Assembly: GCA_033398695.1 (NCBI GenBank)
Contig: CM065801.1
Span: forward strand, 124,001 to 188,000
DNA: 64,000 nucleotides
Reading direction: 5' to 3'
DNA from: Orobanche coerulescens
Taxonomy: Eukaryota > Streptophyta > Magnoliopsida > Lamiales > Orobanchaceae
The position numbers and the translations under genes are program-made. The notes beneath the pieces are model-generated. The model saw only the letters and a list, made by a program, of their open reading frames with translations, searched no databases and was not told the DNA's origin. The number at the start of each line of letters is the position of its first letter. The stretch's first letter is position 1. Positions 1-9,586 of this stretch are shown piece by piece.

Positions 1-410
1 ATATTGGGAGCTACTATCGATGCGGAAACGCATGTCGTTATTATCTTGGGCAGCTTACCAAGAAACTTTGAGCAGTTCCGCCTTAACTACAATATGAACC
101 GTAGGACATGTACTTTGGCGGAACTTCTGACAGAGCTTCAATCTGCTGAAGGTCTCTTCAAACAAGGTTATCATTAAATTCTTGCGGCAACCGGTGCTAC
201 TTCTTCCAAACCCAAATGGGGAAAGAAGAAAAAGTAGGTTGGCCAGAAGCAAGTGGCAACTCTCAAGGTGGAAAGCAAGGCTCCTCACCCCGAGGCGAAC
301 AAAAAGCCAAAGAGAAACTGCTACAAGTGCGGTCAGAAATTACATTTTAAAGCGGACTGCCCTGCTCTTAAGAAAGGTATGTCTCGTGCACTAGTAGTCA
401 AAACATGTTT
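1..410 (+). pseudogene. copia gag C-terminal remnant with CCHC zinc knuckle
   Basis: The opening bases read as the C-terminal part of a copia gag (UBN2-like; the words AELLTELQSAEG are visible), then a lysine-rich linker, then a zinc knuckle with spacing C-X2-C-X4-H-X4-C at about 319-360 (CYKCG...ADCP). Gag packages element RNA in cytoplasmic particles; the knuckle binds RNA. In-frame stops at about 176 and 236 break the reading frame. The N-terminus lies outside the window. Confidence 0.8.
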
Positions 411-1020
411 GACAGCATGTTCTTCCACTTTGTGGATAGTTGATTCAGGCTCCACTGATCATGTTTGCTTTGACTAGCATGGTTTTCAGGTAACCAAGTA
501 GCTTAGTGCGGGCGAGATTACCACCAACTGGGGCGATTGTTCCAGGATTATGGCTGTTGCAGTGGGAGTCGTGCAATTGAAGATTAATGATAAATTATTA
601 GTCCTCAATAATGTATTATTACTACCAGGTTTTAGAATGAATTTAATTTCGGTTTCTAAATTAAAATGCGATGGTTATTCATTTTTTTTTATGATGATGC
701 CATTATTAGGAAAAGAAACGGTGAATTTATTTGCAAAGGTATTTTTAATGATGGACTATATGTCGTTAATACTGCACAAACTCCTATGCATAAATCACTT
801 AACTCTTTGTCTAAACCTAAAAAGAGAAAAGAACCTTCAAACATAAACCAAACATATCCGTGGCATTTACAGTTAGGGCATGTAAACCTTGGGAGGATTC
901 AAATATTGGTAGATGATGGCCCATTGGATGATCTCCAAGTTGAGTCATTTCCAATTTGTCAATCCTGTCTGGAAGGTAAGATGACCAAAGGGTTTTTAAA
1001 ACCAAGGGAAACCGTGCTCA
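411..1020 (+). pseudogene. copia protease and GAG-pre-integrase remnant
   Basis: The aspartic protease signature WIVDSGSTDHVC is at about 438-473, directly after the zinc knuckle. Pre-integrase wording (WHLQLGHVNL, then CQSCLEGKMTK) follows at about 860-990. This protease cleaves the element's own polyprotein. TAG stops at about 475 and 501 and a frame change near 670-690 break the ORF. Confidence 0.8.
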
Positions 1021-1877
1021 GAATGTGTTAGAATTGGTTCATACGGATGTATGTGGTCCAATGAATATCCAATCTAGGGGTGGTTTAGAATACTTCATCA
1101 CATTTATAGATGATTATTCGAGATATGGATATATCTATTTGATGCGACGTAAGTCTGAAGACTTTGACAAGTTCAGAGACTTCAAGGCTGAAGCGGAGAA
1201 GCGTCATGGGAAGAGTATCAAGTCACTATGATCTGATCGTGGTGGCGAATACCTTAGTGGAGAGTTTTTGGATTTTTTAGTGAATGAGGGGATTTCGTCC
1301 CAGCTCACCACGCCGGGAACTCCAAAACAAAATGATGTGGCTGAAAAAAATAATAGAACTCTTTTAGAAATGGTTAGGTCAATGATGAGTTATTCAGATT
1401 TATCTATTTTGTTTTGGGGATACGCCTTAGAAACAGCGGCGTCTAAGCCTGGTGCCTTCAAAATCAGTTCCAAAAATGCCCACAGAACTGTGGAGCGGGC
1501 ATAAGCCCAGTCTGGGACATATTCGGATTTGGGGTACTCCAGCACATGTGCTGAATAAGGAAGCTGATAAGTTGGCATCTAGTACAGAAGTTCGAGTGTT
1601 TGTAGGATACCCTAAGGTAACGAAGGGTGGCTTGTTCTATAGTCCCCAGAATCAGAAGGTCATTGTTAGCACCAATGCCCGATTCTTGGAAGAGGATTAT
1701 ATGATTAGTCACAAGCCCATGAGCGAGATAATTCTGGAAGAGCTGAGGGGCGAGACTCCGTCTATACCAATCATACAAGCGCCAACTAACACTGCACCAC
1801 GTATCGATTCTGAGTCTTTTACACCAACTCATGATTTGTCTCATCGTAGTGGGAGGGTTGTTCGTCAAGCAGAATGA
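1021..1877 (+). pseudogene. copia integrase remnant
   Basis: The catalytic core begins with LVHTDVCGPM (first Asp) at about 1033, continues with the YFITFIDDYSRYGYIY block, then SDRGGEY (second Asp) near 1236-1260 and an N-DV-AEKNNRTLLE block holding the Glu near 1330-1370. Integrase inserts element cDNA into the host genome. A TGA at 1229 replaces the residue before SDRGGEY, and a frameshift near 1450-1500 changes frame. Confidence 0.82.
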
Positions 1878-2695
1878 TTCATAGGCGTGGGAAAGTCTTC
1901 GGAATCAATCCCAGGCGAAGATGAATCAGATCCCTGGACCTACAAGAAGGCAATTAAAGATAAAGATGCCGACTCCTGGCAAGTAGCAATAGAATCAGAA
2001 ATGGGATCTATAGATTCCAATCAAGTGTGGGAGCTAGTAGAGCTACCTGATGGTGTACAAGCCATTGGGAGTAAATGGGTCTACGAGCGAAAGAAGGAGG
2101 TGACGGAAAGGTTAAAACCTTCAAAGCGAGGCTTGTTGCAAAAGGTTACACTCAGAAAGAGGGTATCGATTATGATGAAACCTTTTCGCCGGTAGCCATG
2201 CATAAGTCAATCCGGATTCTTTTAGCTATAGCTGCGCATTTAGATATGGAGATTTGGCAAATGGATGTCAAGACTGCATTCTTGAATGGGAGTCTAGACA
2301 AGGAAATCTACATGCACCAACCAGATGGATTCATTGCTGAAGGAGAAGAGCACTTGGTGTGCAAGCTTAACAGATCCATTTATGGACTTAAACAAGTATC
2401 TAGATCTTGGAACACTCGTTTTGACGAAATTGTCCAGTCATATGGATTCGTCCAATGTCCGAGTGAGAGTTGTGTGTATAAGAAATGCGATGGAAACGTG
2501 TTGGTGTTTCTTGTACTGTATGTAGACGATATCCTTCTGATTGGAAACAACGTGAAGGAATTGTCGGACGTACGGGTATGGCTATCTGAGCAGTTCGATA
2601 TGAAGGATCTGGGAGAAGCAGGACACATCCTTGGAATCAGGATCTTTCGTGATCGGAAGAAAAAGATGTTGTGCTTATCCTAGGCATCCTATATC
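1878..2695 (+). pseudogene. copia reverse transcriptase remnant
   Basis: Copia RT blocks are visible in order: WVYERKKE/FKARLVAKGYTQ near 2075-2150, MDVKTAFLNGSL near 2261-2296, LNRSIYGLKQ near 2365-2395, and catalytic LYVDDILLIGN at about 2516-2548. The Asp-Asp pair is intact. A frameshift near 2100 separates the first block from the rest. A TAG at 2681 falls where related copies read L-S-Q-A/T, consistent with CAG to TAG. Confidence 0.85.
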
Positions 2696-2701
2696 GATAC
2701 A

Positions 2702-3312
2702 GTGCTAAATCGGTTTAGCATGGAGAATTCCAAGAAAGGTTTTATACCTTACAGACATGGAATTCAACTATCTAAGGATATGTGTCCCAAGACACAAAAG
2801 GAGATAGATGACATGAAGATGGTCCCTTATGCATCTGCTGTGGGAAGCCTCATGTATGCTATGCTTTGCACTAGACCAGATATCTGTCATGCCGTAGGCA
2901 TGGCTGCTAGATATCAGTCAAACCCAGGACCAGGACACTGGATTACTGTCAAGCAAATACTCAAGTACCTGAGAAGGACTAGGGAGTACATGCTTGTATA
3001 TCAATCAGACGACCTGTGTCTAGTGGGTTACACTGACTCAAATTTTTCATCAGACAAAGAAAAGTCCAAGTCTACTTCGGGTTATGTGTTTAACCTGGGA
3101 GGTGGAGCCATCAATTGGAGGAGTGTGAAGCCGAAATATATCTCGGACTCTACCATGGAAGCCGAGTACGTGGCAGCCTCTGAGGCAGCCAAGGAGGCGG
3201 TGTGGCTCAAGTACTTCCTGCAGGACTTAGATGTGATTCCTGATTTGCCAAAGGGTATTATACTTTATTGTGATAATACTGGTGCAGTCGCAAATTAGAG
3301 GGAACCACGAGC
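2702..3312 (+). pseudogene. copia RNase H remnant, truncated by LTR insertion
   Basis: Contains YAMLCTRPDICHAVG, then VGYTDSNFSSD (first catalytic Asp), STMEAEYVAASEA (Glu) and LYCDNTGAV (Asp). A TAG at 3296 is followed by three more recognisable codons (R-E-P-R). The next bases, TGTTATGCG at 3313, open an unrelated LTR, so the RNase H C-terminus and the 3' LTR are missing. RNase H removes the RNA strand during cDNA synthesis. Confidence 0.8.
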
Positions 3313-4583
3313 TGTTATGCGTATTTTTATGCGCTTATTTATCATTATTTTATATCCATCTTGAGCCTAAATCAGCATAAATGAGCTTTTAATGCACTAT
3401 TTTTATATGTTTTGCAGGAAATCGGAGTCCGGAAGCCGAAACGATGAAAAACGGGCGAAAACAGCAGTTTTTGGTCATGAGCCGCGGCACAAACCAAGTG
3501 AGCCGCGGCACACGAAGACAACCAGCGAGCCCCGAGTGGACTGTATCGTGAGCCGCGGCACAAGGAGAGTGAGCCGCGGCCCAGGAAGAAAAAATGCGCC
3601 CAGGCATCCGGCCGAGCGGTAGGGCCGCACTGGTCGTGAGCCGCGGCCCACCAGACGGTTGTGCTGAATATTCCGCGTTCCTGGGCCGTTTTTGGAGCCT
3701 ATGCCCAACCTAATTCCCGAACGCGTTTTGGAGGCTGAGGACGGCTATAAATAAGGGTTTAAGGGCTGAAGAAAGGAGGATCAACTCAATCAAAAATCGG
3801 AGGAAGACATCGCGGGATCGAAGAATACAAGGAGGAGATTTGTGGGCGACGACAAGACCACGGATTCCGTACAATTTTTCTTAGTTTTTCCACATCTTAT
3901 TTTCTAGATCTGTTCGAGTAGGATTGTGATTGTAGCCGATTACATGACGGTTTGATTTCTTTATTATTATTTCAATTCATTCTTTATTCTATTGAATTGG
4001 ATTTTTCTCATTGTTCTTAATGCTTTTTAATTGTCTGGCCAACAGTTGAATTGTTTTGAATGTCTTTATGGATTCGGGAGATGAAATTTAGGCATAGTTC
4101 TCGTGAGATAGGGATATACTCACGGGAATTGTGAAGCTTTTTTATTGTGGGGATTCATGAACTGCTTTAGCTATTAATTATGTAATTCGAATAGGAATAT
4201 ATCGAGTTAATAATTATTAGTATTTTCTATCGACTTTGGGAGAGGCTTTAGAATAATTTAGGAATTCCTAGCTTACAATTAATTGATTAAAAGTGAATTG
4301 AATTAAATAAAAATCATTCCTGATTGTTTGAGGTGAAAATGGTAATCCTACGCCACTTATTATTATTATTATTTTTATTATTACTATTATTATTTTCTAT
4401 TTATTTTTCTGCAATTAGTTTAGAAATAAATTCTATATAATTGTTCTTCAAATAAAATTACGAGTTGACTATATTTTGGTACTTAGTGAAATCAGTCCTC
4501 GAGGGAACGATATCTTACTTATTACTTTATTACTTGTTGACACCGTGCACTTGCGGCATAGTGTGAGGAATTTTCTCACAACA
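3313..4583 (+). repeat. 5' LTR of the LARD-like element
   Basis: Starts TGTTATGCG and ends ACAACA, with a primer site 7 bases downstream. A TATA box (CTATAAATA) is at 3745-3753. The U3 part at 3479-3650 holds five exact or near copies of GAGCCGCGG(C) plus one decayed copy. AT-rich sequence fills the rest. There is only one LTR copy, so its age cannot be estimated. Confidence 0.75.
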
Positions 4584-4589
4584 AGTTTT

Positions 4590-4607
4590 TGGCGCCGTTG
4601 CCGGGGA
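4590..4607 (+). other. primer binding site, tRNA-Asp type
   Basis: TGGCGCCGTTGCCGGGGA is the complement expected for the 3' end of plant tRNA-Asp (GTC). It lies 7 nt after the LTR terminus. This primer class is typical of Athila/Tat-related Ty3 elements and differs from the initiator-Met sites of the copia elements in this window. Confidence 0.85.
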
Positions 4608-4692
4608 CTGATTTTTCGCTAATATCATTACCAAGCGACTCTAATTTTAATTTGAAGTTTTTTTTAGTCTCTATATTTTTATTTTTTTTATT

Positions 4693-5413
4693 ATGTTTTC
4701 CTTTGATTATCGTGACCCTTGGCATTTCATAAATTTCGATAATCTTAATAATTTGCCTAATAGGGTCAGTCAGCCCCCTCCCCAGAAACAAAAGACCATG
4801 CTTGAACAATGTGTAGACGCTCTCGAAAATCCTGATAGTACCCCTCTTGAGCGAAAATGTGCACATCGTGGTCTTGAGATTCACTATGGTTATTTTCCAG
4901 CTTATATATTTAGTAGTGAAGTTGAGGGGGAGGTTGAGAAGAACGACATGCTAAGTTTTAGGGTCGTCCCCAGCACCTGATAATTACATAAAGTGTGATG
5001 AGCTTGTAGAAGAAGTTACCATTGATGATGTTTCCAAAGAAATTTCATTAAATTGTCATCAAACGTCGACTAATAAGGTGAACACCTATGTGCCTAAAAT
5101 TTTATTAACGGTGCCACGCATAATTTTTCCTAAATCCGTAATGGGAGAGATTGACCCCATTACTTTTGATTTTGTTGAGGCTGATTCTTTGAGTTCTAAT
5201 GAGGTTGTTCATGATATGTCTTTATTATCTACCCATTCGAACTCTGCTTATTTTTTCGTGCCTTATCATTATTATATTCTTCCACTATTTTTTGGTTGTC
5301 CGCATAATTATTCGTACTCATTATTTTTGGCAACCAGGTATGAACCAAAGCCTCCCTTGTGGAATAAGAGGCTTATAGATTGCAAGAAGGGGGCATTTGA
5401 CAATCTCCCTTGA
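4693..5413 (+). pseudogene. unknown ORF of the LARD-like element, split by one frameshift
   Basis: A first frame opens with ATG at 4693 (MFSFDYRDPW) and stops at 4980. A second frame is already open upstream of that stop (it reads P-A-P-D-N-Y from about 4970) and continues to 5413, so one ancestral ORF of about 240 codons with a single indel near 4960-4975 is the simplest reading. I do not recognise the protein: no zinc knuckle, protease or RT motif is present. The N-terminal part is acidic and Asn/Pro-rich; the C-terminal part has an aromatic stretch (YFFVPYHYYILPLFFG) that could be a weak membrane segment. It could be a remnant gag-like protein or an accessory ORF. Confidence 0.4.
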
Positions 5414-6294
5414 AAGAAGCCACGTTAATTGTTTATTTGCCACGTCGTGCTCAAGACGTAAAATAGAGCGCTTGATGGGAGGCAACCCATCATTTTTACT
5501 TGCTTTCTAGTTAGTTGTTTTTATTTGATTTTTCGTTATTAATTTTTTTTCCTTTGTTTTGTTATTTTGTTTGGATTCGTGTATTCTCGTTGGCCCTTAG
5601 TTCTCTATTATTTTGTTTATATAACCCCAATGAGTTATTATCCTTCATATTCTAGTCTTTCTTGACTTAATGTCTATTGTTATTTCATGACTAGAGACTA
5701 AGTTTGGGGGTCCTTCGTGATGTTGGGCGTTATTTGAAGTATGGATTGACCGACAATTCCACTCAGACATGTGATGGCGTTCAAGAAGATATTTGGAATA
5801 AGATTCACTTTTCCTTATCTCTTTTATTTTCACATGAGTTTTATTGTTGGTGATTTTATGTGTAGTGGAACAAATTGAAGCATGCGATATTTTCTTAAAT
5901 TTTCTTGGTTATGAATTGCGATTTCATCATTGCTTTATTTTCTTGCATGCTGTTGATGGTTAAAAACGTGAATTTTTCGTGAATTTTTCGTGCTTCCATG
6001 TGTAAAACTGATGTTACGATACTGATTTCTCTCTGAAGAAACGGTTGAGCTTTAGTCGAGTTGCAGTCAGCGATATCTGTTTCCGTTGAGTATTCAATTA
6101 GGTCCGAAATTTTATCATTTTTGTAGAAATCTTAGCAGATAAGAAAGGAGACATACGTGTTTTCAAATCGCCGTCTATATGTTTGGTTATACTTTTCGGT
6201 TAGCTCGTCGTCCAGTAACATAAGTCGTGTGGGCACTTAAATTGAGTTTAGAATCGGACAGTTTTTCCCAAAAAGTCGAGATATTATTCGTTCT
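5414..6294 (+). other. non-coding 3' region of the LARD-like element
   Basis: No ORF with recognisable content. It holds GGGAGGCAACCCA at about 5477 and a G-rich tract AAGTTTGGGGGT at about 5700, both of a kind seen in the 3' parts of plant Athila/Tat-type elements. No LTR start follows, so this tract cannot be confirmed as the functional polypurine tract. Confidence 0.4.
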
Positions 6295-6600
6295 ATGATG
6301 GGAAGTCTAGTAACCGGGGGTATTCACGCGACCCGTTGTTTACTCTCGCGTAAAATGACAACCCTGAATAGACTAATAGCTTAAAAATATCGCATTACCG
6401 ATGATGGGAAGCCTAGTAACCGGGGGTATTCACGTGACCCGTTGTTTACTTTCGTGTAAAACAGCAACCTTAAATCGGACATGCGGGAATAGCTATTCGA
6501 GTTGTTTCTCCGTTGTGGAGGGGAACTTAGTAACTAGAAGCATCCATGTGCCCCATGAGTGTTTTACTTCAAACGGTGCCCTAATACATGAGAATGGAAA
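6295..6600 (+). repeat. ~104-bp tandem repeat in the element's 3' region
   Basis: ATGATGGGAAG(T/C)CTAGTAACC starts at about 6296 and again at about 6400. The units share GGGGGTATTCACG(C/T)GACC and CCGTTGTTTACT and differ by a few substitutions. A third, strongly diverged unit starts near 6515. Tandem repeats in the 3' untranslated region are a known habit of Tat/Ogre-type elements. Confidence 0.7.
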
Positions 6601-6851
6601 TTCCACCCTAGGATTATCCCAATGAAACATCCCGAGATCCAAACCTAGTGGTTAACTCGAATCATTTTATTGATCATATATAAGGGAATGCTGTCCGAGG
6701 GTTAATTTTAACGATGAAGTTAGCTTGTTTATTTTAACCCTTCATATTGGCGGTCGGTTAAATTCACGCTTGTTAATCTTTGAGCTTGATTTTCTTCTTG
6801 AACGATTGATTAGGACTGAAAATGACTACTTTGTGAAATCAGTGTCCTGGA

Positions 6852-7577
6852 TATGTTTTGAGAGCCGAACATCTTTATGCGAAATTCTCAAAATGTGAGT
6901 TCTGGTTGAAAAAAGTTATGTTTATCGGCCATGTGATTTCGGCCGAAGGGGTACGTGTAGACCCGCAGAAGATTGAGGCGGTGCTAGATTGGGCACTGCC
7001 TAAAAATGTTAAAGAAGTTCGTAGCTTTTTGGGTCTTGCTGGGTATTACCGTCGGTTCGTCGAGGGGTTCTCGGAACTCACTCGGCCACTTACACAATTA
7101 CTTCAGAAGATAGAAAAGTTTGTCTGGACTGCCGAGAGACAACAGAGCTTTGATGAGCTAAAGAGACGTTTGACCTCAACGCCGATTTTAGCTTTACTAT
7201 AGGGTAGCGAAGGATTTGCAGTCTATAGCGACACTTCGGGACAAGGGCTTGGATGTGTGCTTATGCAGCATGATAAGATGATAGCTTTTGCATCACGACA
7301 GTTGAAGCCGTATGAGATGAACTATCCTACTCATGATTTGGAGTTGGCTGCAATTGTCTTCACACCTAAGATTTGGCGGCATTGTTTGTATGGCTCTCCG
7401 TGTCAGATTTATACCGATCACAAGAGTTTGTAGTATATCGTTAGTCAGAAAGAGCTGAATATGAGACAGAGGCGTTGGTTGTAATTGATCAAGGATTACG
7501 ATTTGGAAATCATTTACCATCCGGGAAAGGCCAATGTCGTCGCAAACGCTTTGAGCCGCAAATAGGCATCGCTTTAG
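6852..7577 (+). pseudogene. chromovirus RT C-terminus and RNase H remnant
   Basis: Begins with [15 protein letters not shown] and HVISAEGV, the RT thumb/connection region, then [20 protein letters not shown]. RNase H follows at 7203-7570 with [11 protein letters not shown] (Asp), [11 protein letters not shown] (Glu), IYTDHKSL (Asp) and ends with HPGKANVVANALSRK. Stops interrupt it at about 7200 (TAG), 7432 (TAG), 7484 (TAA) and 7564 (TAG); the TAGs at 7200 and 7432 sit where the family has Gln. Confidence 0.85.
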
Positions 7578-9125
7578 ATGCTCGAGGTTCTTACATCTCA
7601 TACGAAGATTCGTCAGGATTTAATCGAGCAAGAAATAGAAGTTTGGCTTCAAAGAGTGCAAGGACAGTTGTGCACTCTCGAAATTACTTCGTCCTTGGTT
7701 GACGACATCAAATGGAAACAGTGGAGTGACCCGATGATCTCTCAACTGAAGGAGGATGTAATTAAAGGAAAAGCCCCTAGTTTTATGGTCCATGAGGATA
7801 GTATTCTGATATTTCAGGGCAGGCTTTGTGTTCCGAATGATCTAGATTTTAGGCAGAGAATTCTCCGAGAAGCCCATGCTACGCCTTACTCTATCCACCC
7901 CGGAACGAGTAAGATGTACAAGGACTTAAAATGGAATTTTTGGTGGAATAATATGAAGAAGAATGTCACAGAGTTTGTACTACGGTGTTTGACATGTCAA
8001 CAAGTCAAGATTGAACATCAACGACTGGCGGGGTTGTTGAAGCCGCTTCACATTCCCGAGTGGAAGTGGGAAGATATCTCTATGGATTTTATCATTGGGA
8101 TCCCGAGAACTAGGGCCGGAATGAATATGATTTGGGTAATCGTCGACCGGTTGACCAAGTCTGCACACTTTTTAGGTACTAAGAATACTTGGGGGCCGGA
8201 GAGATTGGCTCGAACTTTCATAGCTGAGATCATGAGATTGCATGGTGCCCCTAAGACCATTGTTTCCGATCGAGATGGTCATTTCGTATCGCATTTTTGG
8301 TAGGCCGTTCATCAGGCTTTGGGCACCGAGTTGAGATTGAGCACGTCTTTTCACACTCAGTCAGATGGGCAGACGGAGCGGACGATTCAAACGTCGGAAG
8401 ATATGTTGCGGGCCTGTGCCCTAGACTGGAGTAACGATTAGGAATTTCATTTGTTGTTGATCGAGTTTGCCAACAATAATAGTTGGCATGCATCGATCAA
8501 GATAGCACCTTTCGAGGCACTCTAAAGTAGGCGGTGTAAATCACCGTTATGTTGGTACGAGGCTTCAGAGCTAGTCGGAATGGAACCGGATGTGTTTTTG
8601 GAGACTAAGGAGAAGATTTCTATTATCCGGGACTGGTTGTTGACCGCCCAGAGCCGTCAGAAATCTTACGCTGATACTCGTCGTCGACCTTTGGAATTTG
8701 AGGTGGGAGACCATGTTCTACTCAAGGTATCGCTGACGAGAAGAGTTTTTCGCTTCGGGAAAAAGGGGAAACTTAGTCCACGGTATATCGGACCGTTTGA
8801 AATTTTGGACAGGGTTGGAGATTTAGCTTATCGCTTGGCGTTGCCTCCAGCTTTGAGTCAAGTCCATAGCATTTTTCATGTGTCTCAATTGAGAAAGTAC
8901 GTGCCGGACCCTAGTCATGTTATCGACTATGGTGAGATTGACGTAGCCAAGGATGTTACTTTTCCGGAGAGGCCGGTGAAGATCCTTGAATGTCGTGAGA
9001 AGCAAATCCGGCACAAAGCCATCCCGTTGGTTAAAGTGCAATGGTCGAGACATGGAGTCGAGGAGGCAATTTGGGAGACAGAAGAGAAGATGCGATCGGA
9101 TTACCCCGAACTTTTTATTTCTTAA
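7578..9125 (+). pseudogene. chromovirus integrase with C-terminal chromodomain remnant
   Basis: The H2C2 zinc domain spans about 7888-8003 (HPGTSKMY ... CLTCQQVK). The DDE core shows SMDFIIGIP (Asp), VSDRDGHF (Asp) and the SDGQTER block (Glu). The C-terminal module has GDHVLLKVS and LSPRYIGPFEILDRVG, then a chromodomain at about 8965-9115 with IPLVKVQWSRHGVEEAIWE. Chromodomains can steer integration toward heterochromatin. TAG stops at about 8302 and 8440 and a TAA at about 8523 interrupt the ORF; the last segment (8580-9125) is open. Confidence 0.88.
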
Positions 9126-9148
9126 GTTTCGGGATGAAACTTCTTTTT

Positions 9149-9160
9149 AGAGGGGGAGAA
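9149..9160 (+). other. polypurine tract of the chromovirus
   Basis: AGAGGGGGAGAA immediately precedes the LTR start TGTAATACCC at 9161. This purine run resists RNase H and primes plus-strand cDNA synthesis. Confidence 0.85.
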
Positions 9161-9586
9161 TGTAATACCCGTATTTTTCTTACTGATTGTTTGACCTTGC
9201 CGTTCTTCCTCTTTTGTCGCTCTGTAAACACTTTGAGATATTGTCGATGTTGATCTTGGATTTCATATCATTTGAAATTTGCTCTTTCTTGTTCAGATCG
9301 TTGCTGCTTTGGATATTTGTTGCGATGCTATCACCTGTGTGTGAGGCGTAGCGCACGCTACGTTCCCTTTATAGCGCACGCTATCTAAGTACTAGTAGTT
9401 TGCATTAGCGCACGCTACTAGTGTATTTGAGGCAGATAGTCCAGTAGGTACTGGACTGGAATGAAGAATTCGTAGCGCATGCTATGTGTAGAAGACAGCG
9501 CGCGCTAGCTGTATTAGTAGCACACGCTAAGCAATCGTGGTAGCGCATGCTAAGTCTCAAGCAGGGCAGAGGATAGTAGGTTCTGG
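9161..9586 (+). repeat. 3' LTR of the chromovirus, 5' part
   Basis: Starts TGTAATACCC right after the polypurine tract. From about 9346 it holds seven copies of TAGCGCACGCTA or one/two-base variants and an inverted repeat AGTCCAGT-AGGT-ACTGGACT at about 9438. A copia LTR begins at 9587. Similar LTR sequence resumes at 29047 but overlaps this piece in content (see the junction finding). Confidence 0.85.

Larger units (their letters stand above)
1..3312 (+). mobile_element. Angela-like Ty1/copia retrotransposon fragment
   Basis: Order of remnants is gag C-terminus, CCHC knuckle, protease, pre-integrase, integrase, reverse transcriptase, RNase H, which is the Ty1/copia order. No LTR, primer site or polypurine tract is present: the left end runs off the window and the right end stops inside RNase H where another LTR begins at 3313. 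RNase H wording (YAMLCTRPDI, RYQSNPG) is that of the Angela/BARE group. Frames switch repeatedly and stops occur in every domain, so the copy is dead. The element at 9587-29046 is a related but distinct copy. Confidence 0.85.
3313..6851 (+). mobile_element. non-autonomous Ty3-type (LARD-like) retrotransposon, 3' LTR missing
   Basis: A ~1.27-kb LTR is followed by a primer site complementary to tRNA-Asp, as in Athila/Tat-type Ty3 elements, then a ~2.2-kb internal region with no protease, RT or integrase. One unknown ORF (split by a frameshift), the motif GGGAGGCAACCCA and a G-rich tract (AAGTTTGGGGGT, about 5700) occupy the middle, and tandem repeats lie at 6295-6600. No second LTR copy is in the window; sequence changes abruptly at about 6852 into chromovirus RT. 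I infer a large non-autonomous derivative. The right boundary is approximate. Confidence 0.65.
6852..9586 (+). mobile_element. Tekay/Del-type chromovirus fragment (Ty3), 5'-truncated
   Basis: Contains RT C-terminus, RNase H, integrase with H2C2 zinc domain, DDE core and terminal chromodomain, then a polypurine tract and the first 426 bases of a 3' LTR (TGTAATACCC). Chromodomain plus this LTR start fit the Tekay/Del lineage of plant chromoviruses. The left end begins inside RT (catalytic YxDD missing) at a junction with the LARD-like element. The right end is interrupted by the copia insertion at 9587. Confidence 0.85.

Noticed and set aside
3392..3708. Arg/His-rich open frames in the LARD-like LTR
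   Set aside because: Produced by translating the GAGCCGCGGC repeats; no start context or homology.
9341..9560. CRISPR-like array suggested by regularly recurring TAGCGCACGCTA
   Set aside because: Irregular spacing, short repeats, inside a plant LTR; no cas genes and not a prokaryotic context.
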